From Promethearchaeota archaeon (GTDB taxonomy: Archaea; Asgardarchaeota; Lokiarchaeia; Sigynarchaeales; SOKP01): a stretch of 13,164 nt of DNA. Below the pieces are notes generated by a model. The model saw nothing but the letters and a program-made list of their open reading frames with translations. It ran no database searches and was not told the DNA's origin. The translations under genes were made by a program, and so were the position numbers. The stretch is from assembly GCA_014730295.1 (NCBI GenBank), contig WJIN01000099.1, forward strand, positions 1 through 13,164, written 5' to 3'. Numbering within the stretch: the first letter of the stretch is position 1; every line of letters starts with the position of its first letter. Of this stretch, positions 1 to 5,979 are shown in pieces.

Positions 1-631
1 GCTGGAAGTCACTCCCTTAAAAGAGGTTCATTGCGATGCTATTGCCGCCTTTGACATGTCTGCGTCTGAATTCTTAGTAGGGGAAGGAAAGGTCTTTTCT
101 AACCCTCGTTTTTATCGTTCCTCAGAGGTAAGCCTTAGAAAGCTACATCGACAAGTCTCTCGTAAGAAAAAGGGCTCACAGAATCGTGGGAAAGCACGAC
201 TTAGGTTAGCTCGCGTGTATGAAAAGATTGCCAATCAAAAACGCGATTGGACTCATAAAACCACGCTTCAGCTTGCAAATACATTCGATGCCGTTATTTT
301 AGAAGACTTGAACATAAAAGGCATGCAACAATTCAATAGTGGTCTGTCAAAATCAGTAACCTTGGACTTTTCATGGGATCAGTTTAAAACCATTTTAAAT
401 TACAAGCTTGAATGGCGCGGTAAGCACTATCAAGAGGTAGACCGCTTTTCTCCCTCAAGTAAGCTCTGCTCTGTCTGCGGATATAAACACGAGATGTTAT
501 CGTTAAGCGAACATGAATAGACGTGCCCCGAATGTGGCACTCATCATCATCGAGATAAAAACGCGTCTGCTAATATTAAGAAAGAAGGAATACGCCTCTT
601 AGAAGAGAGAGGTATCCCAGTCATTTCATGA
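1..631 (+). pseudogene. tnpB: TnpB (IS200/IS605-type RNA-guided nuclease), 5'-truncated by the window and broken by an amber codon
   Basis: The reading frame is open from base 2 at the left edge, so the N-terminal part lies outside. Visible parts of the C-terminal RuvC-like nuclease are the RuvC-I Asp (codon 53-55, in AFDMSASEF), a basic helical stretch (KLHRQVSRKKKGSQNRGKAR), the RuvC-II Glu in VILEDLNIKGM, the first zinc knuckle CSVCG, the second knuckle CPECG, and the RuvC-III Asp in [10 protein letters not shown]. The frame is interrupted at 518-520 by TAG between SEHE and TCPECG, exactly where family members normally have Trp before TCP, so one TGG-to-TAG change explains it. After the stop the same frame continues to TGA at 629-631. 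A product ending at the TAG would lack the second zinc knuckle and the last catalytic Asp and should be inactive. The segment looks richer in GC than the rest of the window, consistent with transfer. No tnpA is visible. The family call is firm; inactivity is inferred. Confidence 0.9.
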
Positions 632-742
632 CCTACCGTAGGGACCACGGGAAGTCACGCTTGTGGAGATCGTGTAAGACGCCATTTAGGCGCGGTGGTC
701 AAGGAAGCAAGAATCCAGCTCCTTTAGGGGCTTGTAGTTCAA
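632..742 (+). ncRNA. Putative omega RNA (reRNA) and right end of the IS200/IS605-type element
   Basis: In the IS605 family the sequence from the end of tnpB to the transposon right end encodes the guide RNA scaffold and ends in a subterminal hairpin bound by TnpA. Three paired elements are visible: GGACCAC (642-648) can pair over a distance with GTGGTC (695-700), enclosing a small hairpin GCC-ATTTA-GGC (681-691), and a right-end hairpin AGCTCC-TTTA-GGGGCT lies at 717-732. The motif CAAGGAAGCAAGAATC before that hairpin and TTCAA after it look like conserved IS605/IS1341 right ends as I remember them. The exact right boundary (about 740-742) is inferred; any guide would be the flanking bases after it. 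The scaffold may survive although the protein frame is broken. Confidence 0.6.
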
Positions 743-779
743 AGAGATGCTCTATAATAAGAAAAATAATTTTATAATC

Positions 780-1202
780 CTATTGGTATAACCCTTTCGA
801 CTTGTCCTCGTCTTTCTTTTTTTCTTGGGCAATCTTTTCCAATAATTTTGCCCCTTCATCATATTTTCTCAAAACTATATTAGCCAATGCATTTTGTCTT
901 TCTCTAAGTTCAGATAAAGAATTTGCCAGCAGATTCATAACTTGGAATTGAAGATCGCACATCATCCTTTTCTCTTCTTCACCACACTCATCACAATGTT
1001 CAGAACAGCTCCGCCAATCTTCAAATAGATAATCAATATTTAAATCGTAAACTCCCACTAAGCGTTTTTCACATTCTTCACAATTCTTATCCGCCTGGAT
1101 TTGTAATTCTTCAATCTTCTTATATAGAGATTGTACATAGTTCCATTTGCTTGGTTCCTTTAAATTCTTAAAATCTTTTTCATTCAAAAATACGCTACTC
1201 AT
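780..1202 (-). CDS. Hypothetical Cys-rich, coiled-coil-like small protein (140 aa)
   Basis: I do not recognise this family. The ATG is preceded by a good ribosome binding site (AGAGGAAG, about five bases upstream on the minus strand), which supports the start. The protein is strongly helical and charged. Six cysteines lie in the middle: C41xxC44, then C66xxxC70xxC73 with His69, and C82. This could bind one zinc or an Fe-S centre between two helical arms. Residues about 90-135 have heptad-like Leu/Ile spacing and end in a Lys/Asp-rich tail. There is no signal peptide or membrane segment. It is divergent from the PAP2 gene, with 153 bases between the two starts, and its 3' end abuts the tnpB element. 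Real coding is likely from composition, binding site and Cys pattern; function is unknown. Confidence 0.7.
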   Translation of the reverse strand: MSSVFLNEKDFKNLKEPSKWNYVQSLYKKIEELQIQADKNCEECEKRLVGVYDLNIDYLFEDWRSCSEHCDECGEEEKRMMCDLQFQVMNLLANSLSELRERQNALANIVLRKYDEGAKLLEKIAQEKKKDEDKSKGLYQ

Positions 1203-1324
1203 AGATTCTTCCTCTTAAATTATTAAAATACTTTTGAAAAAAATGATGAATTACTCATAAATATCTTTGCTTTTTATTTATAGAGCATTTAATAAAAATA
1301 TTTATTAGTACATGCATCAAATGT

Positions 1325-1338
1325 AATCTATATAGCTT
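1325..1338 (+). promoter_or_regulatory. TATA-like promoter element of the PAP2 gene
   Basis: The sequence AATCTATATAGCTT is centred about 25 bases before the ATG at 1356. In archaea transcription starts roughly 25 bases downstream of the TATA centre, so the transcript would begin at or next to the ATG, meaning leaderless. In agreement, no ribosome binding site precedes that ATG. Identified by eye only. Confidence 0.35.
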
Positions 1339-1355
1339 ATTAAATGGTGTTTTAA

Positions 1356-2366
1356 ATGTCAGACTACAATTTTGAAGATCGAATATCCTATAAAACCTTG
1401 ATTATTCTACAATTAATAGTCATCATTACGGCGATTCTAGGCTTAGGCCTTGTAAAATATGTCGATGCGGTATATATAGATAATAGTATTATCCAATCGA
1501 TTTTTAAAGTGATTACCTATTTGGGAGATACTCTTGTTTTTATTGTAATTATTGCCATAATATATATTGTCTATGATAAGAAATATGCCAAGAATCTAAC
1601 GTTTGCTCTGTTAACGACTGTCTACATCAATAGCTTTTTAAAAGATATATTTATGGATCCGAGACCTGCGGAGAATTCTATACCGGGGGGATATCAAGAA
1701 ACAAGTTACGGATTTCCTTCTGGACATTCTCAAGGCTCATCGACCTTTTGGGGTTATATAGGGTATGAGTTCAAGGATAAACCAAAACCAAGGCTTTTAC
1801 CGATTATACTTTCAGGATTAATCTTTTTAGTTGTTCTCTCAAGACTAATTTTGGGTGTTCATGATGTACAAGATGTCACAGGGGGTTTAATTTTAGGAAT
1901 CGGTGTATTATTAGCTTTTATATACATAGAACCAATTATCTCGGAAAAGGTAAATTCTCTTGCAATGCTTCAGAAAATCCTTGTAGGAGTTGCCGCTTCC
2001 CTTGTGTTATTTATATTTGGAACATTACTTTTCCCAACTTCAGGAGAACAATTACTAGCTAGTCCAACACCTTTCGCTGATACTGGAGCATATGCACAAG
2101 TCGGTGGTGTAATTTTAGGAATATCAATTGGTTATGTATTGGAAAACGAGTATGTAAACTATGAGCCATCTAGACTAGAAACTAAATGGAAAATAATTAA
2201 CCTAATTATTGGATTGGTTATTGTTTTTGTAATATACTTTGGGTTGGAATTTCTCAAGGATATATTCAATTCAGTTATCTTTAGATACTTCCGATATGCG
2301 TTAATCGCTTTTATTCTTGTTCTCGTGGTGCCATGGATTTTTACAAAAATTAATCCTACGCAATAA
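1356..2366 (+). CDS. PAP2-superfamily membrane phosphatase with extra C-terminal helices
   Basis: This is an integral membrane lipid-phosphatase-type enzyme, likely dephosphorylating a lipid phosphate or isoprenyl pyrophosphate at the membrane face. All three PAP2 motifs are intact: K96xxxxxxR103P104 (KDIFMDPRP), P121SGH124, and S162RxxxxxH169xxxD173 (SRLILGVHDVQD), which include the phosphate-binding Lys/Arg and the two catalytic His. Hydrophobic segments lie at about 14-34, 47-73, 79-95, 147-165, 174-192, 206-226, 246-262, 279-300 and 308-330. At 336 aa it is longer than a minimal six-helix PAP2 protein; the extra part is about 140 residues with roughly four helices after the catalytic core. 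The gene stands alone on the plus strand with its own TATA-like element and a T-tract terminator. Substrate cannot be read from sequence. In archaea such enzymes may act on polyprenyl phosphate carriers for glycosylation or on ether-lipid precursors. Confidence 0.88.
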   Translation: MSDYNFEDRISYKTLIILQLIVIITAILGLGLVKYVDAVYIDNSIIQSIFKVITYLGDTLVFIVIIAIIYIVYDKKYAKNLTFALLTTVYINSFLKDIFMDPRPAENSIPGGYQETSYGFPSGHSQGSSTFWGYIGYEFKDKPKPRLLPIILSGLIFLVVLSRLILGVHDVQDVTGGLILGIGVLLAFIYIEPIISEKVNSLAMLQKILVGVAASLVLFIFGTLLFPTSGEQLLASPTPFADTGAYAQVGGVILGISIGYVLENEYVNYEPSRLETKWKIINLIIGLVIVFVIYFGLEFLKDIFNSVIFRYFRYALIAFILVLVVPWIFTKINPTQ

Positions 2367-2376
2367 TAGTATCTAA

Positions 2377-2393
2377 CTTCTTTTTTATTTTTT
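2377..2393 (+). terminator. T-tract terminator after the PAP2 gene
   Basis: CTTCTTTTTTATTTTTT starts eleven bases after the TAA stop. Archaeal RNA polymerase terminates on such oligo-T runs without needing a hairpin. Confidence 0.5.
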
Positions 2394-2453
2394 AAATAAC
2401 AAGCAAGAACCAGATCAAGGAAGGAGAACTCTCGAAAAATATGGTTGGCATAT

Positions 2454-2624
2454 TTAGTGAGCAATTTCGGCTAAACTTAATTCCTTGAAAAGAACTCTCT
2501 TAACCATACGTTTATCTTCATCTCTTACTTTTTCATGAGGAATAATAACATTATTGATATAAATGTCATCACGAGTCTGATGCGGTTGGACCATTTCTAA
2601 CAGCATTTTAATCCCATTCAGCAC
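2454..2624 (-). CDS. Possible small protein or gene remnant (56 aa from GTG, 50 aa from ATG)
   Basis: On the minus strand an open frame runs from GTG at 2624 (or ATG at 2606) to TAA at 2454-2456. The peptide is rich in charged residues and has ordinary protein composition, for example LLEMVQPHQTRDDIYINN and EKVRDEDKRMVKRVLFKE, unlike the surrounding AT-rich spacer. An AAGGAAG motif lies about ten bases before the GTG and could serve as ribosome binding site. The frame is closed by TAA a few codons upstream, so a longer gene would have to be already decayed. I recognise no family. It may be a genuine small protein or the 3' end of a lost gene. Confidence 0.35.
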   Translation of the reverse strand: MLNGIKMLLEMVQPHQTRDDIYINNVIIPHEKVRDEDKRMVKRVLFKELSLAEIAH

Positions 2625-2829
2625 TATTGTTGATCTTCCTTACTCTCTAATTAATTACTTTTTTAAAAAGATTTTCCTTTTTCTCATATTACAGATTCGA
2701 AATTTTCGCTTTTCGAAATTAGGGACTATCTTAATTATATTTTTTTTTATAATCTAATAAAATCTAAATATCAATAGATTAACAGCAAATTCGACAAATA
2801 GAATCTAATGGAACCTATTTTCTGATATA
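2625..2829. other. AT-rich intergenic stretch with repeated TTCGAAATT
   Basis: No gene is visible between the small minus-strand frame and the end of the DHH gene. The stretch holds a direct repeat of TTCGAAATT (about 2697-2705 and 2714-2722), each copy containing the palindrome TTCGAA, and a run of ten T at about 2740-2749 that could stop plus-strand transcription. The repeat could be an operator, but nothing strong lies immediately downstream to assign it to. Confidence 0.3.
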
Positions 2830-3786
2830 TTACTTTAATATTTTTCCTTTAATTTCTGACTTAAGTTTTTCCAAAAATAAGGGATTTATTTCGCCATTTT
2901 TTACAATATTTTTATATTTAAATCCCGCTCGGTCTTTATGACCTCCGCCATTGAAAGTTTTTGCGAGATCTCGACAATTAATCACATCACTATAGACTAC
3001 TAACTCATCATACCGTGTGTCGATTCCGATATATGCTTTTTTATCAGGATTTTGTTTTTTCAAGAGTTTCGCAATCCTCCCTGCTCCAATTTTAGCATGA
3101 GAAACTAAAATTTCTCCTATATTTTCAATTGTCATTAATATTTTGTTGCTTTCAACTTTTTCATACTCATTTTCCTCCCATGTGCGTAATTTGTTTGTTT
3201 GATCCATAAACCACTCATTTTCAAACTTACCTTCTGAGAGCAAGTTTACAATCCTTTTTTTATTGTTATTTCCCTTCTTTCCTCTATTGAATGAAATAAT
3301 TGATTGAATTTGACTAGCTATTTTATAGTTATTATCCCCAAAATCAGTGTCATGAGCATACTTTGCAATTTCTTGAGCTATCATATCATCGGGCAAATAA
3401 TAATCTTTCACAATCTCTGCCGAACATTTCTGATCATCATTTAAATATATTTCAAGGAGATTTTTCAATCTTCTAACAACGGAATTCTCTACAATATGGT
3501 GATCGAACCAATAGATTTTGCATCCTGAATTCATAGATTTTTTAAACAAAGAAAAGAGTTCCGCAAAGCCTTCATTGAAGCCGATATCGGTTATTATAAA
3601 AATATCTGGTTTATTGCTAACATCCAATATCTCTTTTATCTTCTGTTTAAAATTAGTATAGTGGGCATAAAAAAGATGGATATCTTCATTTTTTATGTTC
3701 TCTTTTATAGTAAAGTATCTTTTGATGATTGCTTGGGACCCAATACCGTCAAGATCCACTTCATGAGTCAAAGAGGTAATTTTCAT
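2830..3786 (-). CDS. DHH/DHHA1-family phosphoesterase
   Basis: This is a metal-dependent (Mn/Mg) phosphodiesterase of the RecJ/NrnA/GdpP superfamily, cytoplasmic. Motifs in order: H8..D11xD13GIGS (motif I), ITD67 (motif II), D95H96H97 (motif III), HDTD148 (motif IV), then a linker and the C-terminal DHHA1 substrate-binding domain with GGGH283 followed by RAGF (280-289). All metal-ligand positions look intact, so it should be active. At 318 aa it is the size of the short NrnA-like or archaeal DHH proteins and lacks the extra domains of full RecJ. Possible substrates are short oligonucleotides (nanoRNase), pAp or cyclic dinucleotides; sequence alone does not decide. No ribosome binding site is seen before the ATG. 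It lies 46 bases downstream of the marker-9-like gene on the same strand and may be co-transcribed with it. Confidence 0.88.
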   Translation of the reverse strand: MKITSLTHEVDLDGIGSQAIIKRYFTIKENIKNEDIHLFYAHYTNFKQKIKEILDVSNKPDIFIITDIGFNEGFAELFSLFKKSMNSGCKIYWFDHHIVENSVVRRLKNLLEIYLNDDQKCSAEIVKDYYLPDDMIAQEIAKYAHDTDFGDNNYKIASQIQSIISFNRGKKGNNNKKRIVNLLSEGKFENEWFMDQTNKLRTWEENEYEKVESNKILMTIENIGEILVSHAKIGAGRIAKLLKKQNPDKKAYIGIDTRYDELVVYSDVINCRDLAKTFNGGGHKDRAGFKYKNIVKNGEINPLFLEKLKSEIKGKILK

Positions 3787-3832
3787 AGAGTAGGGTCATA
3801 TTTTATGATTTTATAAGGTTGTGCTTGATTTT

Positions 3833-4288
3833 TTAGCAGAATTCCAATAATGCTTTGATTTTTTCTTTCCCTTTTGGATTCTTGACCTCTTTAAGAATGT
3901 TCCTTGCTAATTCCTTTTTCTTTGTAAAATAATGTTTTAGACGCTCTTCGTATGTCATATCGGGATATCGTCTTTTTAAGGCGAGATCCCTTCTGGGGCA
4001 ACCCCCGCGTCGCATGCAACAATATGAGATTGATCCAAAACAAACAATATCTGAATCCCAATCATGCTCCTGGGAAAAGTCCTCTTTTATCTGGATAAAC
4101 TGTTGATGAGACATCCCTAACTCGGATAACACTTTGTCTCTTTTGCATTTAAAACCAAACGTAAGCGAATACCCAGGTTTACAACAAAATGTTAACGCTC
4201 TGTAATCTCCACCCATACAAATAGGTACGGGAGCATGCATTTCCCAACCCGGTAAATCTCGAAGTTTATCTTCCTCCAATTCAAGCAT
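3833..4288 (-). CDS. Methanogenesis marker protein 9-like Cys-rich protein
   Basis: The sequence contains stretches I associate from memory with the methanogenesis-marker-9 domain: WEMHAPVPICMGGDYRALTF (15-34), C35C36KPGYSLTFGFKC48, and CFGSISYC90C91MRRGGC97PRRD. Nine cysteines occur in 151 aa (24, 35, 36, 48, 83, 90, 91, 97, 151), two of them as CC pairs, which suggests an Fe-S cluster or other metal site. The C-terminal third (100-150) is a basic helical region. There is no membrane segment or signal peptide. The biochemical role of the marker-9 family is not known to me; it was named for co-occurrence with methanogenesis genes, and homologues also occur in archaea not shown to be methanogens. 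It sits between tRNA-His and the DHH gene. The family name is probable, the function unknown. Confidence 0.65.
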   Translation of the reverse strand: MLELEEDKLRDLPGWEMHAPVPICMGGDYRALTFCCKPGYSLTFGFKCKRDKVLSELGMSHQQFIQIKEDFSQEHDWDSDIVCFGSISYCCMRRGGCPRRDLALKRRYPDMTYEERLKHYFTKKKELARNILKEVKNPKGKEKIKALLEFC

Positions 4289-4481
4289 CTTTCTTTACAA
4301 ATAACGTATACTTTAAAAAACTATTAATTTGGATTAATGAACTATATGATTTTAATTTTCCACTTAAAGTGATTTTTTTTCCATCCAATTATACGAAAAG
4401 CTCTTTTGTATTTATTTTGAGCCTTCTATTAGAAATAGATATATCTTCCCAATAATGAAGGGAAAGGGCCCGGGGCGGGAT

Positions 4482-4510
4482 TATCGATGAGGAGTCTGCC
4501 TCGATCATTA
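4482..4510 (-). other. tRNA-His intron 2 (T-loop, near 58/59)
   Basis: The 29-nt insert splits the T-loop; joining TTCGA to AT restores the canonical seven-base loop TTCGAAT between GCGGG and CCCGC. Inside it GAGG pairs with CCTC around CAGACT. Because A is repeated at the junction, the cut could be one base earlier on both sides with the same product. A strict bulge-helix-bulge is not obvious by eye, so a relaxed motif is likely. Confidence 0.75.
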
Positions 4511-4545
4511 TCGAACCCGCCTCTAAGGATTCACAGTCCCCAATA

Positions 4546-4580
4546 GTAGTCATTCTGGGGAGAAAAGAACCCCCAAAATT
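4546..4580 (-). other. tRNA-His intron 1 (D-stem, after nucleotide 22)
   Basis: The 35-nt insert separates GGTTAG (exon 1) from TATTGGGGA (exon 2). It folds on itself: TTTTGGGG pairs with CCCCAGAA around the loop GTTCTTTTCT. Short flanking complementarity TAG/CTA between exon 1 and the intron's 3' side suggests a relaxed bulge-helix-bulge. The boundary is fixed by the D-stem pairing requirement; a shift of one or two bases is possible. Confidence 0.75.
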
Positions 4581-4732
4581 CTAACCGCTATACTACCCGG
4601 GCCATATTAATATGTATTTAAAACCATTGACTAAGTAAGGAAAATAATACAAGTTCTTAAAAAAGTTTTATCGATTGAAAACTATTTAAGTCATTAATTT
4701 TATTTCAAATCGTGAAAATTAGAAAGAGTTAA

Positions 4733-5269
4733 TTAAAGTCTTCTCACATCCTTGATAATAAATTTTTGAAAAATTTGGTTATCATTATCAATAAATTCCC
4801 AAAAATCTTCGTATATTTCTTCAAGACTTTTATTTTTTTCTCTACAAAGAGCGTCCCTACTAAATTCTGAGTGAAGCTCTAGTTGGGAATTATTCTCATT
4901 TATTTTTGAAGCTGAATCTCCTGGATCATATTTAAGGTAATTTCCCTCACAAATTAAGTTCTTTATGAGATACTCATCCCTTGGGGGTTTTATCCCGTTC
5001 GTTTGCTCTTTAGATATGGATTTTACCTCAAAATCGACCTTTTGATATCCTCGTATTTTAAAATGGTTATCAATAAAAGCTTGAAACGCATGTTCACAGA
5101 TTAGTCCTTTATGCACTGATATCGTGGAAAGCCCTTTCTTTTGAGCAAAAATCGTTTTGGGAAACTTAATAGTCTTTTTCTCGCTACAATTAGGACAGAT
5201 TAAAGTCACGCTCACAGGACTCTCAAAAGGGCTCTGAATTTGAGAATGCTCAATATTATCAATCATCAT
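4733..5269 (-). CDS. Protein with N-terminal CxxC...CxH domain shared with the gene at 12137-12982 (178 aa)
   Basis: Residues about 23-82 form a compact putative zinc domain: C25PNC28, a Pro-[IV]-FAQKK segment (FAQKK at 41-45), then C58EH60AF, and the closing motif IRGYQKVD (72-79). The same order is found in the 281-aa protein at the right end of the window: CPxC, FAQKK, CxxHxF, F-[IL]-D, IRGYxK[VI]D. The remaining about 95 residues do not resemble that paralogue; they are acidic and probably partly disordered (about 105-140), ending in a helix rich in Phe/Trp/Asp. There is no membrane segment. The start could be either Met of the initial MM; no ribosome binding site is visible. I believe this type of N-terminal domain is widespread in Asgard genomes, but I cannot name it. 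Function is unknown; a metal-binding adaptor is a guess. Confidence 0.72.
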   Translation of the reverse strand: MMIDNIEHSQIQSPFESPVSVTLICPNCSEKKTIKFPKTIFAQKKGLSTISVHKGLICEHAFQAFIDNHFKIRGYQKVDFEVKSISKEQTNGIKPPRDEYLIKNLICEGNYLKYDPGDSASKINENNSQLELHSEFSRDALCREKNKSLEEIYEDFWEFIDNDNQIFQKFIIKDVRRL

Positions 5270-5356
5270 TGAACTTAAATTATAATACGAAAATATTCAT
5301 AAAAACCCCTTGGTAAAGGTAAAAAAGAATTCATTTAGAATTTAAATTGAATAGCT

Positions 5357-5917
5357 TTATTCTATGTGTGTTCTAATATATTCTAAAAATGTTTGGATTG
5401 CATCTTCTAAGGATCCCGTATTATCTATTATATAATCCGCATCGGGAAAAACTTGATGTGTTCTAGCTCTTTCAATCCGTTCTTCCAGTCGTTTTCCGTG
5501 CTCTCTTCCTCTCTCTTGTATCCGTTCGATGGTTTTTTCCAATGGCACTCTGATAAATATTACTTTGAGATTTTTGTAAAGTGTTCTAGCCTCGGGAATT
5601 ATAGATCTGCTTACATTGACGACGACGGGATTTCCCTCTGAAAGGAGCTGATCAATTTTTATTGGAACTCCATAATCAAGACCATAAATATGCCATTTTA
5701 ATGCGAATTTTCCCCATTTCGCGAGTTCATCAAACTCTTTCTGAGTTACTGGGATGTTTTCCTCTGTATCGGAAGGTGGTCTGGTAATATATCGTCTTGG
5801 GTTATAAATTTTCTTTAGGTTCTGAGGATATTGTTCTATCGCCCCAGATATGATGGAATCTTTCCCAGAACCCGAATTTCCCACGACTAAAAATAATGTA
5901 CCCGGATAATCTTTCAT
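5357..5917 (-). CDS. phnN: PhnN-like ribose 1,5-bisphosphate phosphokinase (guanylate-kinase fold)
   Basis: In bacteria PhnN phosphorylates ribose 1,5-bisphosphate with ATP to give PRPP, the last step of the C-P lyase pathway for phosphonates. Seen here: P-loop G13NSGSGKD20 (the Asp after the Lys is typical of PhnN rather than of guanylate kinase), RRYITRPP (about 41-48), F-ALKWHIYGLDYGVP (about 71-86), VVVNVSRSIIPEA (about 97-109), and the arginine-rich lid IERIQERGREHGKRLEERIE. At 186 aa the length matches the family. No other phn genes are near. In archaea ribose 1,5-bisphosphate also arises in AMP salvage, so the enzyme may link that pool to PRPP. The main alternative is a guanylate kinase paralogue; the motifs favour PhnN. 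Neighbours on the same strand are a membrane protein 62 bases upstream and the Cys/His-domain gene downstream. Confidence 0.8.
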   Translation of the reverse strand: MKDYPGTLFLVVGNSGSGKDSIISGAIEQYPQNLKKIYNPRRYITRPPSDTEENIPVTQKEFDELAKWGKFALKWHIYGLDYGVPIKIDQLLSEGNPVVVNVSRSIIPEARTLYKNLKVIFIRVPLEKTIERIQERGREHGKRLEERIERARTHQVFPDADYIIDNTGSLEDAIQTFLEYIRTHIE

Positions 5918-5979
5918 TCAAATCATCATAGTAAAAGAAAACCGCATAATTAAAAAAAATATTGAGATTGCGTGTTATA

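Larger units (their letters stand above)
4467..4603 (-). tRNA. tRNA-His (anticodon GUG) interrupted by two introns
   Basis: Read on the minus strand, the gene folds into a normal cloverleaf only after removing 35 nt (4546-4580) and 29 nt (4482-4510). The mature form then has acceptor stem GCCCGGG/CCCGGGC, U8-A9, D-arm GTAT-AGCGGTTA-GTAT, anticodon stem GGGGA/TCCTT around loop CTGTGAA (anticodon at 4532-4534), and T-arm GCGGG-TTCGAAT-CCCGC. The His identity elements are present: a genome-encoded G-1 (4603) opposite C73 (4467). CCA is not encoded. Mature length from G-1 to C73 is 73 nt. Neither intron is at the usual 37/38 site: one lies within the 3' strand of the D-stem after position 22, the other in the T-loop near 58/59. 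Splicing would be by the archaeal tRNA endonuclease. The gene is single, in a gap between two minus-strand protein genes. Confidence 0.88.

Noticed and set aside
518..520. In-frame TAG in tnpB as a pyrrolysine or recoded codon
   Set aside because: The position is a conserved Trp in the family, one mutation away (TGG), and TAG is used as an ordinary stop by the rubredoxin and dehydrogenase genes in this window.
2159..2464. 101-aa open frame on the minus strand
   Set aside because: It lies largely antisense to the PAP2 gene, whose motifs prove the plus-strand reading, and its peptide shows no family features.
4537..4580. Direct repeat TTGGGG in the tRNA read as an insertion duplication, with a splice after the second copy
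   Set aside because: Removing the sequence between those repeats leaves two extra bases before the anticodon stem and breaks the D-stem pairing; the D-stem boundary restores every canonical position.
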